From Mangifera indica (Eukaryota; Streptophyta; Magnoliopsida; Sapindales; Anacardiaceae), in contig NC_058145.1 in NCBI RefSeq assembly GCF_011075055.1, positions 18,101,894 to 18,165,893 on the forward strand: a stretch of DNA of 64,000 nucleotides, in the 5' to 3' direction. The notes beneath the pieces are model-generated. The model ran no database searches. It was not told the DNA's origin and saw only the letters and a list, made by a program, of their open reading frames with translations. Position numbers and translations under genes: made by a program. The first letter of the stretch is position 1; each line of letters begins with the position of its first letter. Shown one piece after another: positions 51,577 to 63,168 of the stretch.

Positions 51577-52520
51577 ACTCCAAGTGTCTTTTGAACGTCT
51601 CATATCCACCTCTTTATTTGAATTTATAAATTTGTTTATAATAATTGCAAGCAACTTTAAAATTATCATTTTCTTTTAGTATTTTCTTGAAATGAATCTT
51701 GAAAATATCGAAGGTAGGAATTTTTTGGGGTTGTTGTTCCATCTCCTCTTGTTGTTGATGTTGTTGTTGTTTCACCTCTACATATTGGTTTCCACGTTCT
51801 TGTGTTGAAAAATTTTCTACAAATTGATTTTCATTCACATTTAATATATATGAATATTGACCGAATCTCCTATTACTTGAAAAATTTTCACCATTTGTCA
51901 TTTTTTGATAATAAATAAAATTAATTATAAAAGATAATGAAAAAATAATAATAAATAAAAATAAAATTAATTATATAGATAAATTCTATAATTAATTATG
52001 AATTATATAATAGAAATTAAAATTGTAATTAATAAAAAATAAAGAAATAATTTAATTGAATTTGAGAGAATTTGAATAAAAGATTGAAAGAGTATTGAGA
52101 ATTAAGACAATAAGAAATGAAAATAAATGAAAGAATTTAAAAGATTGAGTGAAAAAGTTGAGAGATTAAGGGTGTATTTATAAGGGAAATTTTGAAAAAA
52201 TTTACAAAAAGGGGGAATGAAATTTTAAAATTTTGCAGGACCGTTGATCTCCTGCAAAAATTGAAAATGCAGAGGACAATGGTCCCCTACATTTTGCAGT
52301 GAACCATTTGGCTTTTTTTTTTTTAATTTTAAAAATTAAAAAAATTTAATACAACTGGTTTACAAAGCATTAAACCAGTCATGAACCGACGGTTCGAATG
52401 TTCAAAAATAGAAAAATCAAACCTTCAAATTCTGATTTACAACAGACCGATTTCAGTCCTGATTTAAAACAGACCGATTTCAGTCCGGTTCATGGGCCAA
52501 ACTGCCCGTGGGTAGGTCTA

Positions 52521-53179
52521 AGTTAGAGAAATATTATTGGTTTGAGCCAGAGTCAATGTGAGGAAGAAAATCAAGAAAAAAACTCATAGGGGGACAAATG
52601 GTAGCAATCAGATTTAGCCAAATGGAAGGCATCAGTATCATTCAACTAGTGAGGATGTAACAGGAGAGCTATAGTTGCTAGACGCTGAGATGGCGACTCA
52701 AGATTGGACAGACAGTTATGAGAAGGGAGGCATGGATACAGGTCTAGAGAAAGTGGAGAAAAGGGGGCAAAAAATCGAGGAAGAAAACTGAAGGAGAGTT
52801 CCAGCCTCTTGAATGCTAGAGATTTGTTGAATTTCCTTCTTGTGTTGTTTACTTTGTCGTTGAATTTCCTTGTTTTAGTTGTTTATCTTGTTGCCTAAGT
52901 TCTTGGCTATGTTGTTCTTGTTAATGTATTTGTGAGGAGTGGCAATTGGTCTGTAAAAATTCTTTTGTAATCAATTTCCACAAAATTGCACAATTTACAA
53001 ATCAATATTATTGATATCATTCTCGTATTACATTTCAACACACTATTATAATATAAATCATGAGATGTAGCTTGTTGAGCTAAGGTTACTGAGTTGAAAC
53101 GCCTCATAAACCAGTTCATAGAGACTTTGGCAGAGGAATTCCAGATCAGTTTCAGGCATCTTGGCAGAGAACTCCAAGT
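52521..53179. other. Sequence before the gypsy primer-binding site
   Basis: Probably contains all or part of the 5' LTR of the gypsy element that follows, ending near CTGTATCA (about 53188). I could not fix the left boundary and there is no second LTR to compare. Confidence 0.35.
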
Positions 53180-54201
53180 CTGTATCAATGTGGTATTAGA
53201 GCATGACGAGAGTGGAAACAAGAGTAGAAGGATTGGAAGCGGAGGTGAAAGCGGCGAAGGAGAGAATGGAAGAGATGGATATAAGGATGGGAGAACTTAA
53301 TTAAAAAATGGTTAATATAATATCGAACGTGGAAAACAATTAAGGAGGTTTTAAGGGACTTTAGAGAAGTGACGATTAACAAAGAGAGGAATAATAGGAT
53401 AAGGCTCCGATGAACACGGAAGCTTCACCATAGTACTTTCTGTCAGTGGGAGAACCAACGATAACACCCTTAGAGAAAAATACAATAATGATTGAAGGAG
53501 TAAGAACAAACCATGTAGAGTAGAGAGACGAAGAACACATAGGAGGGAATCGACGAGACTTCCAATACCATCGATTGGAGTTGCCCCTGTTTAATGGAAA
53601 AGAGACGTTAGATTGGATATTTAGAGTGGAAGGGTATTTCCAAGTGAATAGGCTATTAAAGAGGGAGCGATTAACTGTCGTCGGAGTTTGTATGGAGAAA
53701 GACACACTGCATTAGTTGCAATGGAGAGAGAAATGACAAACTTTCTTAAGTTGGGAAAAGTTCAAAGGAGAGGTGCTTCATCGTTTTCTATTACCGGATG
53801 ACTGAACTCTCGAAAGAGGAGTTGTTCTCAATCTGACAAACTCATATAGTAGGAGATTACCGCAGTCGTTTAGAATTATTGTCAGTGGTCGTCAATGGGC
53901 TTTCCGAAACCACGCTGCAGGTAGTCTTCATGAACAATTTGACAGAAGATATAAGAGAGGAAGTCAAGATGCTTAATCCACGATCATTGAAAGAGATGAT
54001 GGATCGTGCGCAGCAAATGGAGAAGAATGTGATTATTGATAAAAAATATATTCTTCAACCAGACAAACTTCACCGAAGAACACAGGTCAACTCGATCCGG
54101 TATGCTTTCACTTCCCAAACGAGCCTAGTCTATGTTATCTCTAGTCCATTGACTTCGAATCCAAGTTATAAAGCCTTAACATCATTTTCACGGTGAGATT
54201 G

Positions 54202-54288
54202 TGTAATACTCTCGTATACGTTTCAAGAATATTTATGTCTTTTGACATTGCTTTGAGACATTTCCAATTTTAAATATATATGTTCAAA

Positions 54289-54361
<73 letters not shown>

Positions 54362-56422
54362 AGAGAAAAGACAAAAAATAAGAACTTTATACTTTTTTCC
54401 ATCATCTTCTCTCGTCTCTTCTAGAAGACAGTAGCGTTCTTCATGCTTTTGCTTTGTTTTTAAATAAAAGTGAATGATTTGAAAAGGTCTTGGAAGATAA
54501 GTAAGGAAAAAAATAAGAGGAAACACTTTGGAAGTTCTGATAATCAAAAAATCTATTTTTTTTCCCTTTACCTATCTTTCTATATATTGGATGCATGTGT
54601 TATGAATATGTTAGTGTGTTTTGGTGTTGATTTAAAGTGGTTTTGATGATAAAAGAAGGAAGATAAGGAGGAGGAAGCCAACTTGGCAAAGATTGGCTTG
54701 AAACAAGGTAAGCAGAATTATTTTTAGTATGTTTCATGTTTTATGCTTTTGGTTCCTTGGCTTTATGTTATAAATGATGATTTTGAAGTTGAGAAATGTT
54801 GTTTTGTCATTTGGGCTATGTGTGTGATTTTATTCTTGGTAGAGAGTTAGATAATATTTACAATTTTGCTACTGATTTCATCCCACATTTTGATTGTCTT
54901 ATCTGATGAATCATGAGTGTTATTATAGCTTGTTGGAAAGCTCTTTGAATCCTCTTTTCAATGATATATAGCTTGTATGAATTAGAGACCGTTTAGACTA
55001 TTAAATTGCATAAACAAAAAGACTGTCTTACCAAAGAGATAATAAATACAATTTTTTGTCATGGATTTCATCCCACGTTTTGGTTGTCTTATTTGATGAA
55101 TCATGAGTGTTGTTATAGTTTTTTTAGGAAAGCTCTTTGAATCCTCTTTTCAATGATATATAACTTGTATGGATTAGAGACTATTTGGACTGTTAAATTG
55201 TATGAACAAAAAAACTACCTTACCAAATAAACAGTAAATACAGTTTCTTGCCATTGAATTCATCTCATGTTTTGACTACTTTATGTGATGAATCATGAGT
55301 GTTGTTATAGCTTGTTGGAAAGCTATTTGAATCCTCTTTTCAATGATATATAGCTTGTATGAATTAGAGACTATTTGGATTGTTAAATTGCATAAATAAA
55401 AAGATTGTCTTACCAAATGAACAGACTCATAAACAGTAATTTACAATTTTTGGAAAGAAAGAAAGAAGGAAAAGGAAGAGAAAAAGAAAAAAGAGAAAGG
55501 AAAGGAAAGAAAGAAGAAAAAAAGAAAAGAAATAACAGTAAGAAAAAGAATTTGGGGCTCAAGATTTAGGGGTCATCCCAAGAGTATGGTCTGGTAGCTT
55601 ATGGATAGTTTTAGATGGAAGCAAAATTAATAAGAGATAATGCACGCATGCATGCTACGAATTATGAGGGGGTACTTTACGCTACACCGCTCGTGATAGG
55701 ACACATCCGCAGTAGGACACGTCCGTAGTAGGACATAGACCCATAGTAGAGTCCACTCGTAATAGAGCACAATTCAGATTTAGAAATGGTATAGTGAGAG
55801 AAAGGAAGAGAACTTGAGCTTAGAAAAGTGTCAAATCTCTAAAGTCAGCTTCCAGAAAGTAGCAGATGGATACTAGATGGGACAAAGTGTGATCCAAATA
55901 GTAAAGAATAAACTAGATTATCTTTTCGATTCCTTGAGGAGGTTATGATATGAGATTGAGTCCCGAGAGTGATTTAGAATATGAAATGAGATAGTTTACT
56001 TAATTTTTTCTTCTTACTGAGTATTCTTATCTCTCACTTATTTTTCTTTCATGAAATCAGGTACAAGTAATCGAGGTAGCTGCAAGGTAAGGTCAGGTAA
56101 ACGAAGATAGATCCGGACTAGAGCAAGTTATCTCTAGTTTATGTTACATGTGTACAACCCTATGTTCTTGTTGACTTTTGACCTTCTTCATATGGTTGTA
56201 TAGTTATATATGATTACTCCATACTTTCAGATGTTTTTCAACAAGTTTTTATATGTAATATATACATATTTTGTTCATTTTTGAATTTCTAATTTTTTCA
56301 GAATAATTTCATAATGCTTTTAACGATAAGTCATTTTAAAATTTGTTTTAAAATAATTGCTTCAAATATTAATTTGTAACATTTTTCCTCCGAAAGATAA
56401 CACTTCTAAGGGGGATGTTACA
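54202..56422 (+). mobile_element. Solo LTR of the same long-LTR family, copy B
   Basis: 2221 bp, starts TGTAATACTCTCG and ends GGGATGTTACA. Flanks GATTG (54197-54201) and GACTG (56423-56427) form a 5-bp duplication with one change. It shares with copy A the (TA)n run, three roughly 190-bp subrepeats (about 54877-55440; each contains GATGAATCATGAGTGTT and TTTTCAATGATATATA), a G/A-rich tract and the GTAGTAGGACA-type short repeats. Direction is opposite to copy A. Confidence 0.8.
54297..54358. repeat. (TA)n microsatellite inside solo LTR copy B
   Basis: About 60 bases of TA, next to a TG run. Confidence 0.95.
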
Positions 56423-56827
56423 GACTGTAACTTCGGGTGACTTTCTGATGAAGAGTTTCGTTTGAAGGTGGAGAATGGTCTATGTTTCAAATGTGATGAA
56501 AAATTTATATCAGGGCACAAATGCAGATTACAACAACTTCGAATTATGACTACAAGCGAAGAAGAGCAGGAAGATAAGATGGAAATAGTAGAAGAAGAAA
56601 ACCTGATTAAATAGCAAGAAATGAAAACAAGTTTAAAGGTCAATTATGTTGTTGGGTTCAATTCGCCAAAAACTAAGAAATTAATGTGTAAATTGGAGGG
56701 CAGGGAAGTAGTGGGTTTTGATTGATATTGGGGCTACACACAATTTCATGGCAGAGAAATTAGTTCAAGAATTAGGAATTCCAGTAAAATCAGTCATGTT
56801 TGCAATAGTTTTAAGAGATAATCGGAG

Positions 56828-57058
56828 GGTTTAGAAATTTGGGTAGCCAACCTTAACTAATTTAGAGGGTCTCTAACACCTCGAACAGTTGAAAAATAAA
56901 AGGTCCTAGACTCCTCGAATTATTTGAAAAATGGGAGACCTTGAACTCTTTAAATTATTTGGGTTATCCTTATAACATTTTGATCAATGAAATAGTTTTA
57001 TTTTATTGTATATTTTGTGTTTTTATCTTTTGTTTTTATTAAATAAGATAGACTAAGG
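56828..57058 (+). mobile_element. Old TRIM-like LTR fragment inside the gypsy protease region
   Basis: Segments such as GACTCCTCGAATTATTTG, ATCAATGAAATAGTTTTA and TTTTTATTAAATAAGAT align in order with the LTR of the young TRIM at 28528, with many differences. It breaks the gypsy frame between the protease active site and its following strand. The ends TG and CA are not clear. Confidence 0.6.
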
Positions 57059-57900
57059 AAAATATGAGAGATTAATATTTGCAGGGATGTTCTATTCAAC
57101 AGGATTTCCTTCCGTTTCGGTTGTGGGGGGTTGATATGATATTGGGAATTGACTAGTTACACCAGTTGGGAGAAGTGAAAATTAATTGGAATAACCAAAC
57201 CATGAGATTTTTCTAGGAAGGGCAAACAGTGGCATTTAGAGGAGATTGGCCCTTGACGCGTTTGGAAGTATCATTAAAATCACTGATTAAGGTGGTTTGC
57301 AAAAGAGGAGAAAGATATTGTATTGGTATGGAAATACCAACAGAAGAGTTTACAGCCGTCGTGGAGTTGAAACCAGAAATCGCATCATCATTAACAGAAT
57401 TTAGAGATATTTTCAAATAACCCAGCGCCTTACCCCTAAAGAGAAATTGTGACCAATGATCAAACTGATTTTAGACGCGCAACCACCTAATCTACGGCCC
57501 TACAAATATCCACATTATTAAAAGAATGAGATTGAAAGAATTGTACAAGAGATGCTCGCAATAGGAGTAATTTGTCCTAGTGTAAGCCTTTTCACTAGTC
57601 TAGTTATATTGGTTAGGAAAAAAAATAGTAGTTGGAGGTTTTGTATCAACTATCGGGCACTGAATATGATCACAGTTCTAAGCTAATTTTCAATGTCAAC
57701 TATAGATGAATTAGTAGAAACAATAGTGTTTAGCAAATTTGTCCTTAAATTAGGGAACCATCAAATTCGGATGAAAGAAGACGACATCAAAAAGACGACA
57801 TTTTGGACACATGATGTACACTAAGAATTCCTAGTCATGTCATTTTCTTTAAATGGTGGGTATATAAAGAAAAATTTACTTTTCTTTACCCTTTTTCAGG

Positions 57901-58176
57901 GGACTAACTAGACTTTCCATCAAGTTTTTTAGGACAGGGAAAAAAAGAAAATGAATGCTTCGATTTATGATTAAGACATACTAATTGATGTAAGATTGTA
58001 TCATACCTTGAGACCCCAAGCAAGAGAGATGATACACTAAACCACAGATTACAAGATTGAACATGATACAAGGCCCTTCCGGACATCCATGTTTAACCAA
58101 CAAATAAAGATAACAGAGTCCTTAGCTTCTTCATGTCAGGGTCGGCCTTGGCTTACTCCATCCTGTGGCAGTAATA
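57901..58176 (-). other. 3' UTR of the CIR-like gene
   Basis: Non-coding bases directly after the stop (minus strand), bordered at about 57900 by the truncated gypsy element. Confidence 0.45.
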
Positions 58177-61100
58177 TTAACGATGCCGGTGGACTTTACT
58201 TCTATTATGTCCATTGGAGTCAAAATCTTCAAATGACCTTGAATAAGAATACTTCTGTCTGCTCTTCTTACTTCTATGTCGCCTATCAGAGTCATCTATA
58301 GGTGTATAAGAATGCTTTTGCCTGCTTTTTCCATTTCTCTGATGCCTACCAGAGTCAGAGTCTTCAGATGAACAAGAATGCATGTTTCTGTAATTTTCGC
58401 TTGTATGCAGCTGGTCAGCATCATTCTCAGATGAGGAAGGATGCTTTTGCCAGCTCTTTTTACTTCTATAACGCCTATCAGACTCTACATTTTCAAAGTG
58501 TGAAGAATGTTTGTGTCCACTTTCATTTTTCATGTGATGCTCAACAGAGTCATCTTTAGATGAATAAGGATTCCTTTGCCTGTTCCTTCTACCTTTATTG
58601 AACCCTTCAGAGCCAGAATCTTCAGATGAATAAGAGTGCCTGTGTCTGCTTTTTCTGGGATGCCTATCAAATTCTGAATCTTCAGATGAAATTGATCTGG
58701 AATAGCTCTGCTTCTTCTTTTTCTTATGTTTCTTCCTCTTTTTTGACCTCTTATCTTCACTGTCAGAAGGTGAAGATGACCCATCTTCATCAGGAACTCT
58801 TAAGTTTCTACTACTTGGTGATGACTGCCTTTTGTGCTTGCTTTTCTTTCTGGATTTCTTTCTAGGTTTGATTGAGAGATTGGTCAACAACTCAGGCACA
58901 TCACCCCCGCCAAGGAACCCTAGAATATGCGAGAAAGGACAAATAGAAAGTTTCACTAAATACGACGAGTAGAAAAATATAGTAAAACTTTTCGTGAGGC
59001 GAAAAAAGAGAAATGTACCTCCATACTCATCAAATATGTCCTCGGCAACTATTTGCTGATTAGGATCATCAGGTTTAAACCCTCCACGAGGAGGACTAAA
59101 ATTTCCTGGTTGTCGCTTCAGCTCCCACTTGAGAGGCTGCAGGGAAAAAAGTTGCATCAGCAAGCAGCTGTTGCTCCTCCTCTTTCAAAAATGAGAAGAA
59201 GGCAAGCAAAAGGCTCAAAAAAGGAGAAACAGTATTAACGTGCAAGTCCTAAACTTTAGCACAAGTACAGAATAAGTTATAAATCTTATAGAATTATGAA
59301 TTTGGTTATGAACAAAATTAATATTATTGACGAAACATCGTACAATACATAATATTATACTATAGTCTAAACTGGAATCCTACTATTATGAAATAGGAAA
59401 AATAATAAATAATTAAATTGGAATTCTAATTCTATGAAATAAGAAAATAATAAAAAACTAAACTGGAATCTTATTTCTATGAAATAAAAATATAATAATA
59501 AGTAACAAATCAAAATCAAACCCAATTAAAATTATATCAAATAAGAATAAGATATTATTAGAATCGGATCAAATAGAAATATGTTTAACACTCCTTTGCA
59601 ATTATAGCAAGAGCTCTCAGAGCTACAATTGGAGACAAAAACTAAGAAGTAAATTGTGATAGGAGAGAGAGAAAGAGAGAGCGCCAAAGAGAAAGGCTAG
59701 GCTAATGTCAACGTGATCTCAGGCGGTCGGAGACGGAGCAAGGATATTGCCAAAAAGAAAATCGCAAATTGTTGAAAGCAGTGGGGATAACAGGAAAATA
59801 AAACCATAGCAACGGAACCAACAATGACCGAAAAAAGTTTCGAATTAGCCATCAAACGAAAAAAAGACCAATAGACTTGGTCAAGTCCAAGAATAGAGAA
59901 AGACTAACATGTCACTAGTATAGGAGAGAAGACCATTGACAAGAGAGAAACAGGAGTAGGTGCTCAATCATGTGAGAGACGAGAGCAGGTGCTTAATCGT
60001 TTAAGAGACAAGAGTAAAGACTTGATCGTGAGAGACGAGAACAAAGATTCAATCGTGAGAGATGAGAGCACAGGCTCGATTGTGAGAGAGAAAAGAGTAA
60101 AGACTGGATTGTGGGAGAGACGAGAGCAGGGGCTCGATTGTGAGAGAAACAAGAGCAAGGGCTAGGGAAAGCAAAACAGTTTTCAAAACTAGAAGGCAAT
60201 AGAGGATATTAAACGTTTTGATGCCATGTAGAATTATAAATTGGGTTATGAACCAAATTAATATTATTGACAAAATATCATACAATTTATAGTAATGTAA
60301 TCTAAACTAGAATCTTAATCCTATGAAATAAGAAAAATAATAAATAATTAAATTGGAATCCTAATCCTATGAAATAAGGAAATAATAAATAATTAAACTA
60401 GAATCTTAATTCTATGAAATAGGAAAAATAATAAATAACAAATCAAAATAAGACCTAATTAGAATCATATCAAATAAGAATCAGTCTAATTAGAATCATA
60501 TCAAATAAGAATATATTTAACAGGTCTTTGGCCGCTTCAATATCTAACATGTTAATGCCTAGTTTTTCAAGTATAATTTTTAGAATCCTTTCCCCATCCA
60601 CCAACAAAAGAATTAGAGATTCAAGGTTTTCCTTAGAAGTTTGTTATCTGACAGATTTACACAAATATTTTTCAGTACTACAGTAACAATTTTAGTAAAG
60701 TTTTTTCAATTATACCCTGTGCCTAAAATTCTATTTCCAACCTTGTAAAGGGGATAAAAATACATAGTTTCACACATACAACTATATGGTAGCAACCGGA
60801 GATCAAGGAGAAGATTAGTAATAAGGGAGAAAAAATGGAAAGACAAGAAAAGACACACGGTTATACATTTCAAGCATAAATCTCAAATCAACTTATGCAA
60901 AAGACCACATAATTTGTAAACAACTGACAGACAAATAATGCAAACCTCAGCAGGGTCTGTACGAGCCAAGATAGCAGTCAATGGGTCATCTCTCTTCAAT
61001 CTGCTCTCTTCATTAGGCATTATGGCATCCTTCAATGGACATTCACGATCACCACTTTGGTGCCCATAATTTCCACATCTTAAACACTTGACATTACGCA

Positions 61101-62798
61101 CTTCAACACCAAATGGTTTTACCCTAGCAGGAGCACCTGTCTCAAGCCTATTCATATTCAAAGCAAAAGCAACTAAGAGTTCTGTACCTCTGATAGCATT
61201 AGTGAAATAGCTTTAAGTGCCCTTTGAAAACTTCTTGTCAGCTTAAACAATCACTTAAAATTTCCCAACAAACAAACAGAGATGAAAATAGATAGTAAAG
61301 ATTATTCAAATTACAGAATTCAGAGCATACACAATGCATAAGACCAAAAGACTACTGAATCCAATATTTCTTACCAGATATATATTCTCTTGAAAAATTT
61401 AACCAAAGCTTTCAGATTGGGAGAAGAAATGATGAAGATGTTTCATTAAATCATACACAGTATTGTTTAGGGCCGAACAGTTGCATAGCAAAAATCTAGA
61501 AAGTGTATCATGGTTTAGATAAATGGCCTAGACAAATACAGTCATATATTGTCTCAATCAAAGAGTAAAAACTAAGTTCAGAAGCAAAGCATAAAAATGT
61601 ATGTTACAAATAGAAAATGGAACATCTATGCTGAATTCAACCATACCGTGGAGCATTTTTAAGAACTTCAAATTCTTCTTCAGTCGGTAAAGGACGTCCA
61701 AAAACATCTTTTGGCCTAGATTTTTTCTTTTCTTCAGCCACAGGCAGAGATTCTGAATGCCTAGAAGACAAACAAATAAACCATTATGTTCAGAAACAAA
61801 TGCAAAGGCAATTATAACAAAAGCCAAAATTCAAAGGCAATAATAATAACAACAACAATACATTGCAGGAGCAGGTGAGTCTTGAGATGTGCTAACTTGT
61901 CCTTGTCTCCTCTTCTCATCTTCAATCTCAGCTGCCTTAGCACTTTCAGCATTATAACCAGGGGGTCGAACATACATAAAACTGACAGCTTGCATAGTCT
62001 CCATCTACATCCAAAGATAAAAAATAAAAAGTAAAAGAACACATAAAAGAGGATTAGTATGAGGTCTAAAATATATAGTTCAGAGTTTAAAACCACAGAC
62101 TCATTCAACTATTTTCTTTAACCATTTTACACTAGTTTATGTATCTGAAAACAATTGCATTTTCGTTAAGTTTCTTATATTCCATGTTTACAAGAACTGG
62201 AGAATCGCATTTGAATTCTATATCACACAGGAGCTAAACTAATTTTCAAGAATTAGATATCTCAATATTTTCAACAACCGAAAATGTGTTTTTTTTTTTT
62301 TCTCTCTAACATATTGACAGAGTTTTTCAAGAGTTCAATTCTCTAGAATATGAACTATTTATTGCACTAAAATACGAGGAATTGTACTTAAATTTTACAG
62401 GAAACAAGAGGTATATGGAGGTACCTTGTCCTTGTCTTTCTTAGAAATGAGAGCAGTCTGGCGAAAGAATTCCTGCTCTTGGCCATACTAAAAATACAAG
62501 ATAAATAATAAAAGTATTTAGCGATGAAGTAGAGGAAAACAAAAAAAAAAAAGATATTGAATATAAATATAAATACTTCGCGGGCGACTTCTTCGGCGCG
62601 GCGCTGTTTGTTAGAGTGGATCTGTTCGGCGATCCACTTACGGCGTTGATTTGGATACGAGAGTGGATGCCATGGCTTCTGGTTTAAATACGAATGACTC
62701 CATGCTGTTCCTGATTTTGTTTTGTAATCAACTTCCCCTGATTCTGTGAATTTCTTCAATCTCTTCCCTATTCCGCCTTCGAATTCCTCCCCCTCCAT
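58177..62798 (-). CDS. CIR_N-domain zinc-knuckle protein related to CIR1
   Basis: Seven exons on the minus strand give 534 aa: 62798-62577, 62487-62425, 62004-61862, 61760-61647, 61147-60946, 59136-59019 and 58919-58177. All phases agree. The N terminus (MEGEEFEGGIGKRLKKFTES, then AWSHSYLNQKPWHPLSYPNQ) is the CIR_N domain, residues about 30-70. A zinc knuckle follows with Cys202, Cys205, His210 and Cys217 (CLRCGNYGHQSGDREC). The C-terminal 240 residues are Lys/Arg/Ser-rich, with about ten copies of a 20-30 residue motif like SSEDSDSGRHQRNGKSRQKH. Human CIR1 is a corepressor found with splicing factors; a nuclear role in RNA processing or transcription is inferred, not shown. The ATG at 62798 gives the conserved start; an in-frame ATG at 62852 would add 18 less likely residues. 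Intron 5 contains an LTR-like insertion. Confidence 0.87.
59287..60522. mobile_element. Non-autonomous LTR-like insertion in the CIR-like gene intron
   Basis: Two direct repeats of about 300 bp (59287-59590 and 60227-60522) start T(G/A)TAGAATTAT and end TTTAACA. Each repeat contains about three degenerate 50-bp units (for example AATCCTATGAAATAAG). The 640 bp between have no coding region but include a roughly 31-bp tandem repeat. The structure resembles a TRIM, but no standard primer site was seen and the flanks AATCT/GGTCT match only in part. Confidence 0.65.
59960..60170. repeat. Tandem repeat of about 31 bp (GAGAGACGAGAGCA... type)
   Basis: Six to seven degenerate units, each containing a version of GTGAGAGACGAGAGCA followed by GGCTCGATT. 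Located between the two direct repeats of the intronic insertion. Confidence 0.75.
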
Positions 62799-63168
62799 TC
62801 TCACAACTCTGATTCTCGTCGTCGTCGACTCAATTTCTTGGATATAGAGCAAGGATTAATAGCAGGAAACACCCTATTGTTAGCGTTTTGTTGTGAAGTT
62901 GAGTTTTTAATGGGCACATTGTTTTTGTGCAGAATAAGGGTTTTTTTGAATGTTTTGAAACTTGATGGGTTCCCCGGTTTTTGGGATAATTATAAAGTGG
63001 AACGCCAACAACAGTCTTACTAACAGTTTGGGCTGTTAGTGAATTCTCCAAACGAAGAAACGACACCGTTTGAAGGAGACAATCTTTTGAAACCCTTGGT
63101 CATTTTTATTCCTCCAGCGGCCGTCAGTCATTTTTATGTTGGTGGTTAATTAAAAGACAAACTTTGAT
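62799..63168. other. 5' UTR and promoter region of the CIR-like gene
   Basis: No TATA box recognised. The stretch contains ACGACACCGTTTG (about 63060) and other GC-containing words, but no coding frame that I can support. Confidence 0.4.

Larger units (their letters stand above)
47400..51900 (-). pseudogene. hAT transposase remnant
   Basis: Order on the minus strand: Gln-rich N terminus and BED finger (51901-51590), split by the MITE; central part (51230-50690), split by the solo LTR; RNase H-like region with the STRWNSTY motif (48380-47820); C-terminal dimerisation region (47770-47420). Stop codons occur in each section, for example after KQIYKFK and after GKDFPILE. Confidence 0.8.
47300..52520 (-). 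mobile_element. Dead hAT transposon (RICESLEEPER/DAYSLEEPER-like) with two later insertions
   Basis: The ends are imperfect inverted repeats (left TAGTCCTGGCCACGG then GGTTCATGAAC; right end is GTTCATGGGCC then CCCGTGGGTAGGTCTA). They are flanked by AGTTAGCG and AGTTAGAG, an 8-bp duplication with one change. The minus strand holds broken transposase pieces from about 51900 down to 47400. A BED zinc finger (ACNYYKQIYKFK, one Cys position changed) comes first, then SKHPEKMGQNKGQTQ. The pieces DMSTRWNSTYELLNES and the C-terminal SEFNIYLITTFEFGDSNIGK, with a stop soon after, follow. Many stops and shifts make it inactive. A solo LTR (48383-50680) and a hAT MITE (51235-51576) were inserted later. 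Confidence 0.85.
53180..57900 (+). mobile_element. Dead Ty3/gypsy retrotransposon, interrupted by two insertions
   Basis: A tRNA-Met-type primer site TGGTATTAGAGC lies at 53191-53202. Plus-strand pieces follow: gag (LELPLFNGKETLDWIFRVEG near 53575; NLTEDIREEVKMLNP near 53940), a zinc knuckle (LCFKCDEKFISGHKC, about 56480-56525), protease (DIGATHNFMAEKLVQELGI, about 56725), MILGIDWLHQLG-like (about 57135), and reverse transcriptase (RKKNSSWRFCINYRALN, about 57617-57667). Many stops and shifts are present. RNase H, integrase and a 3' LTR are missing, cut off near the CIR-like gene. Insertions: solo LTR at 54202-56422 and a TRIM-like LTR at about 56828-57058. Confidence 0.85.

Noticed and set aside
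57213..57420. Separate small gene in the pol region
   Set aside because: The plus-strand frame is a piece of gypsy pol after the protease; it is part of the dead element.
58089..58865. Plus-strand frames of 70-85 codons
   Set aside because: They are antisense to the Ser/Arg-rich last exon of the CIR-like gene.
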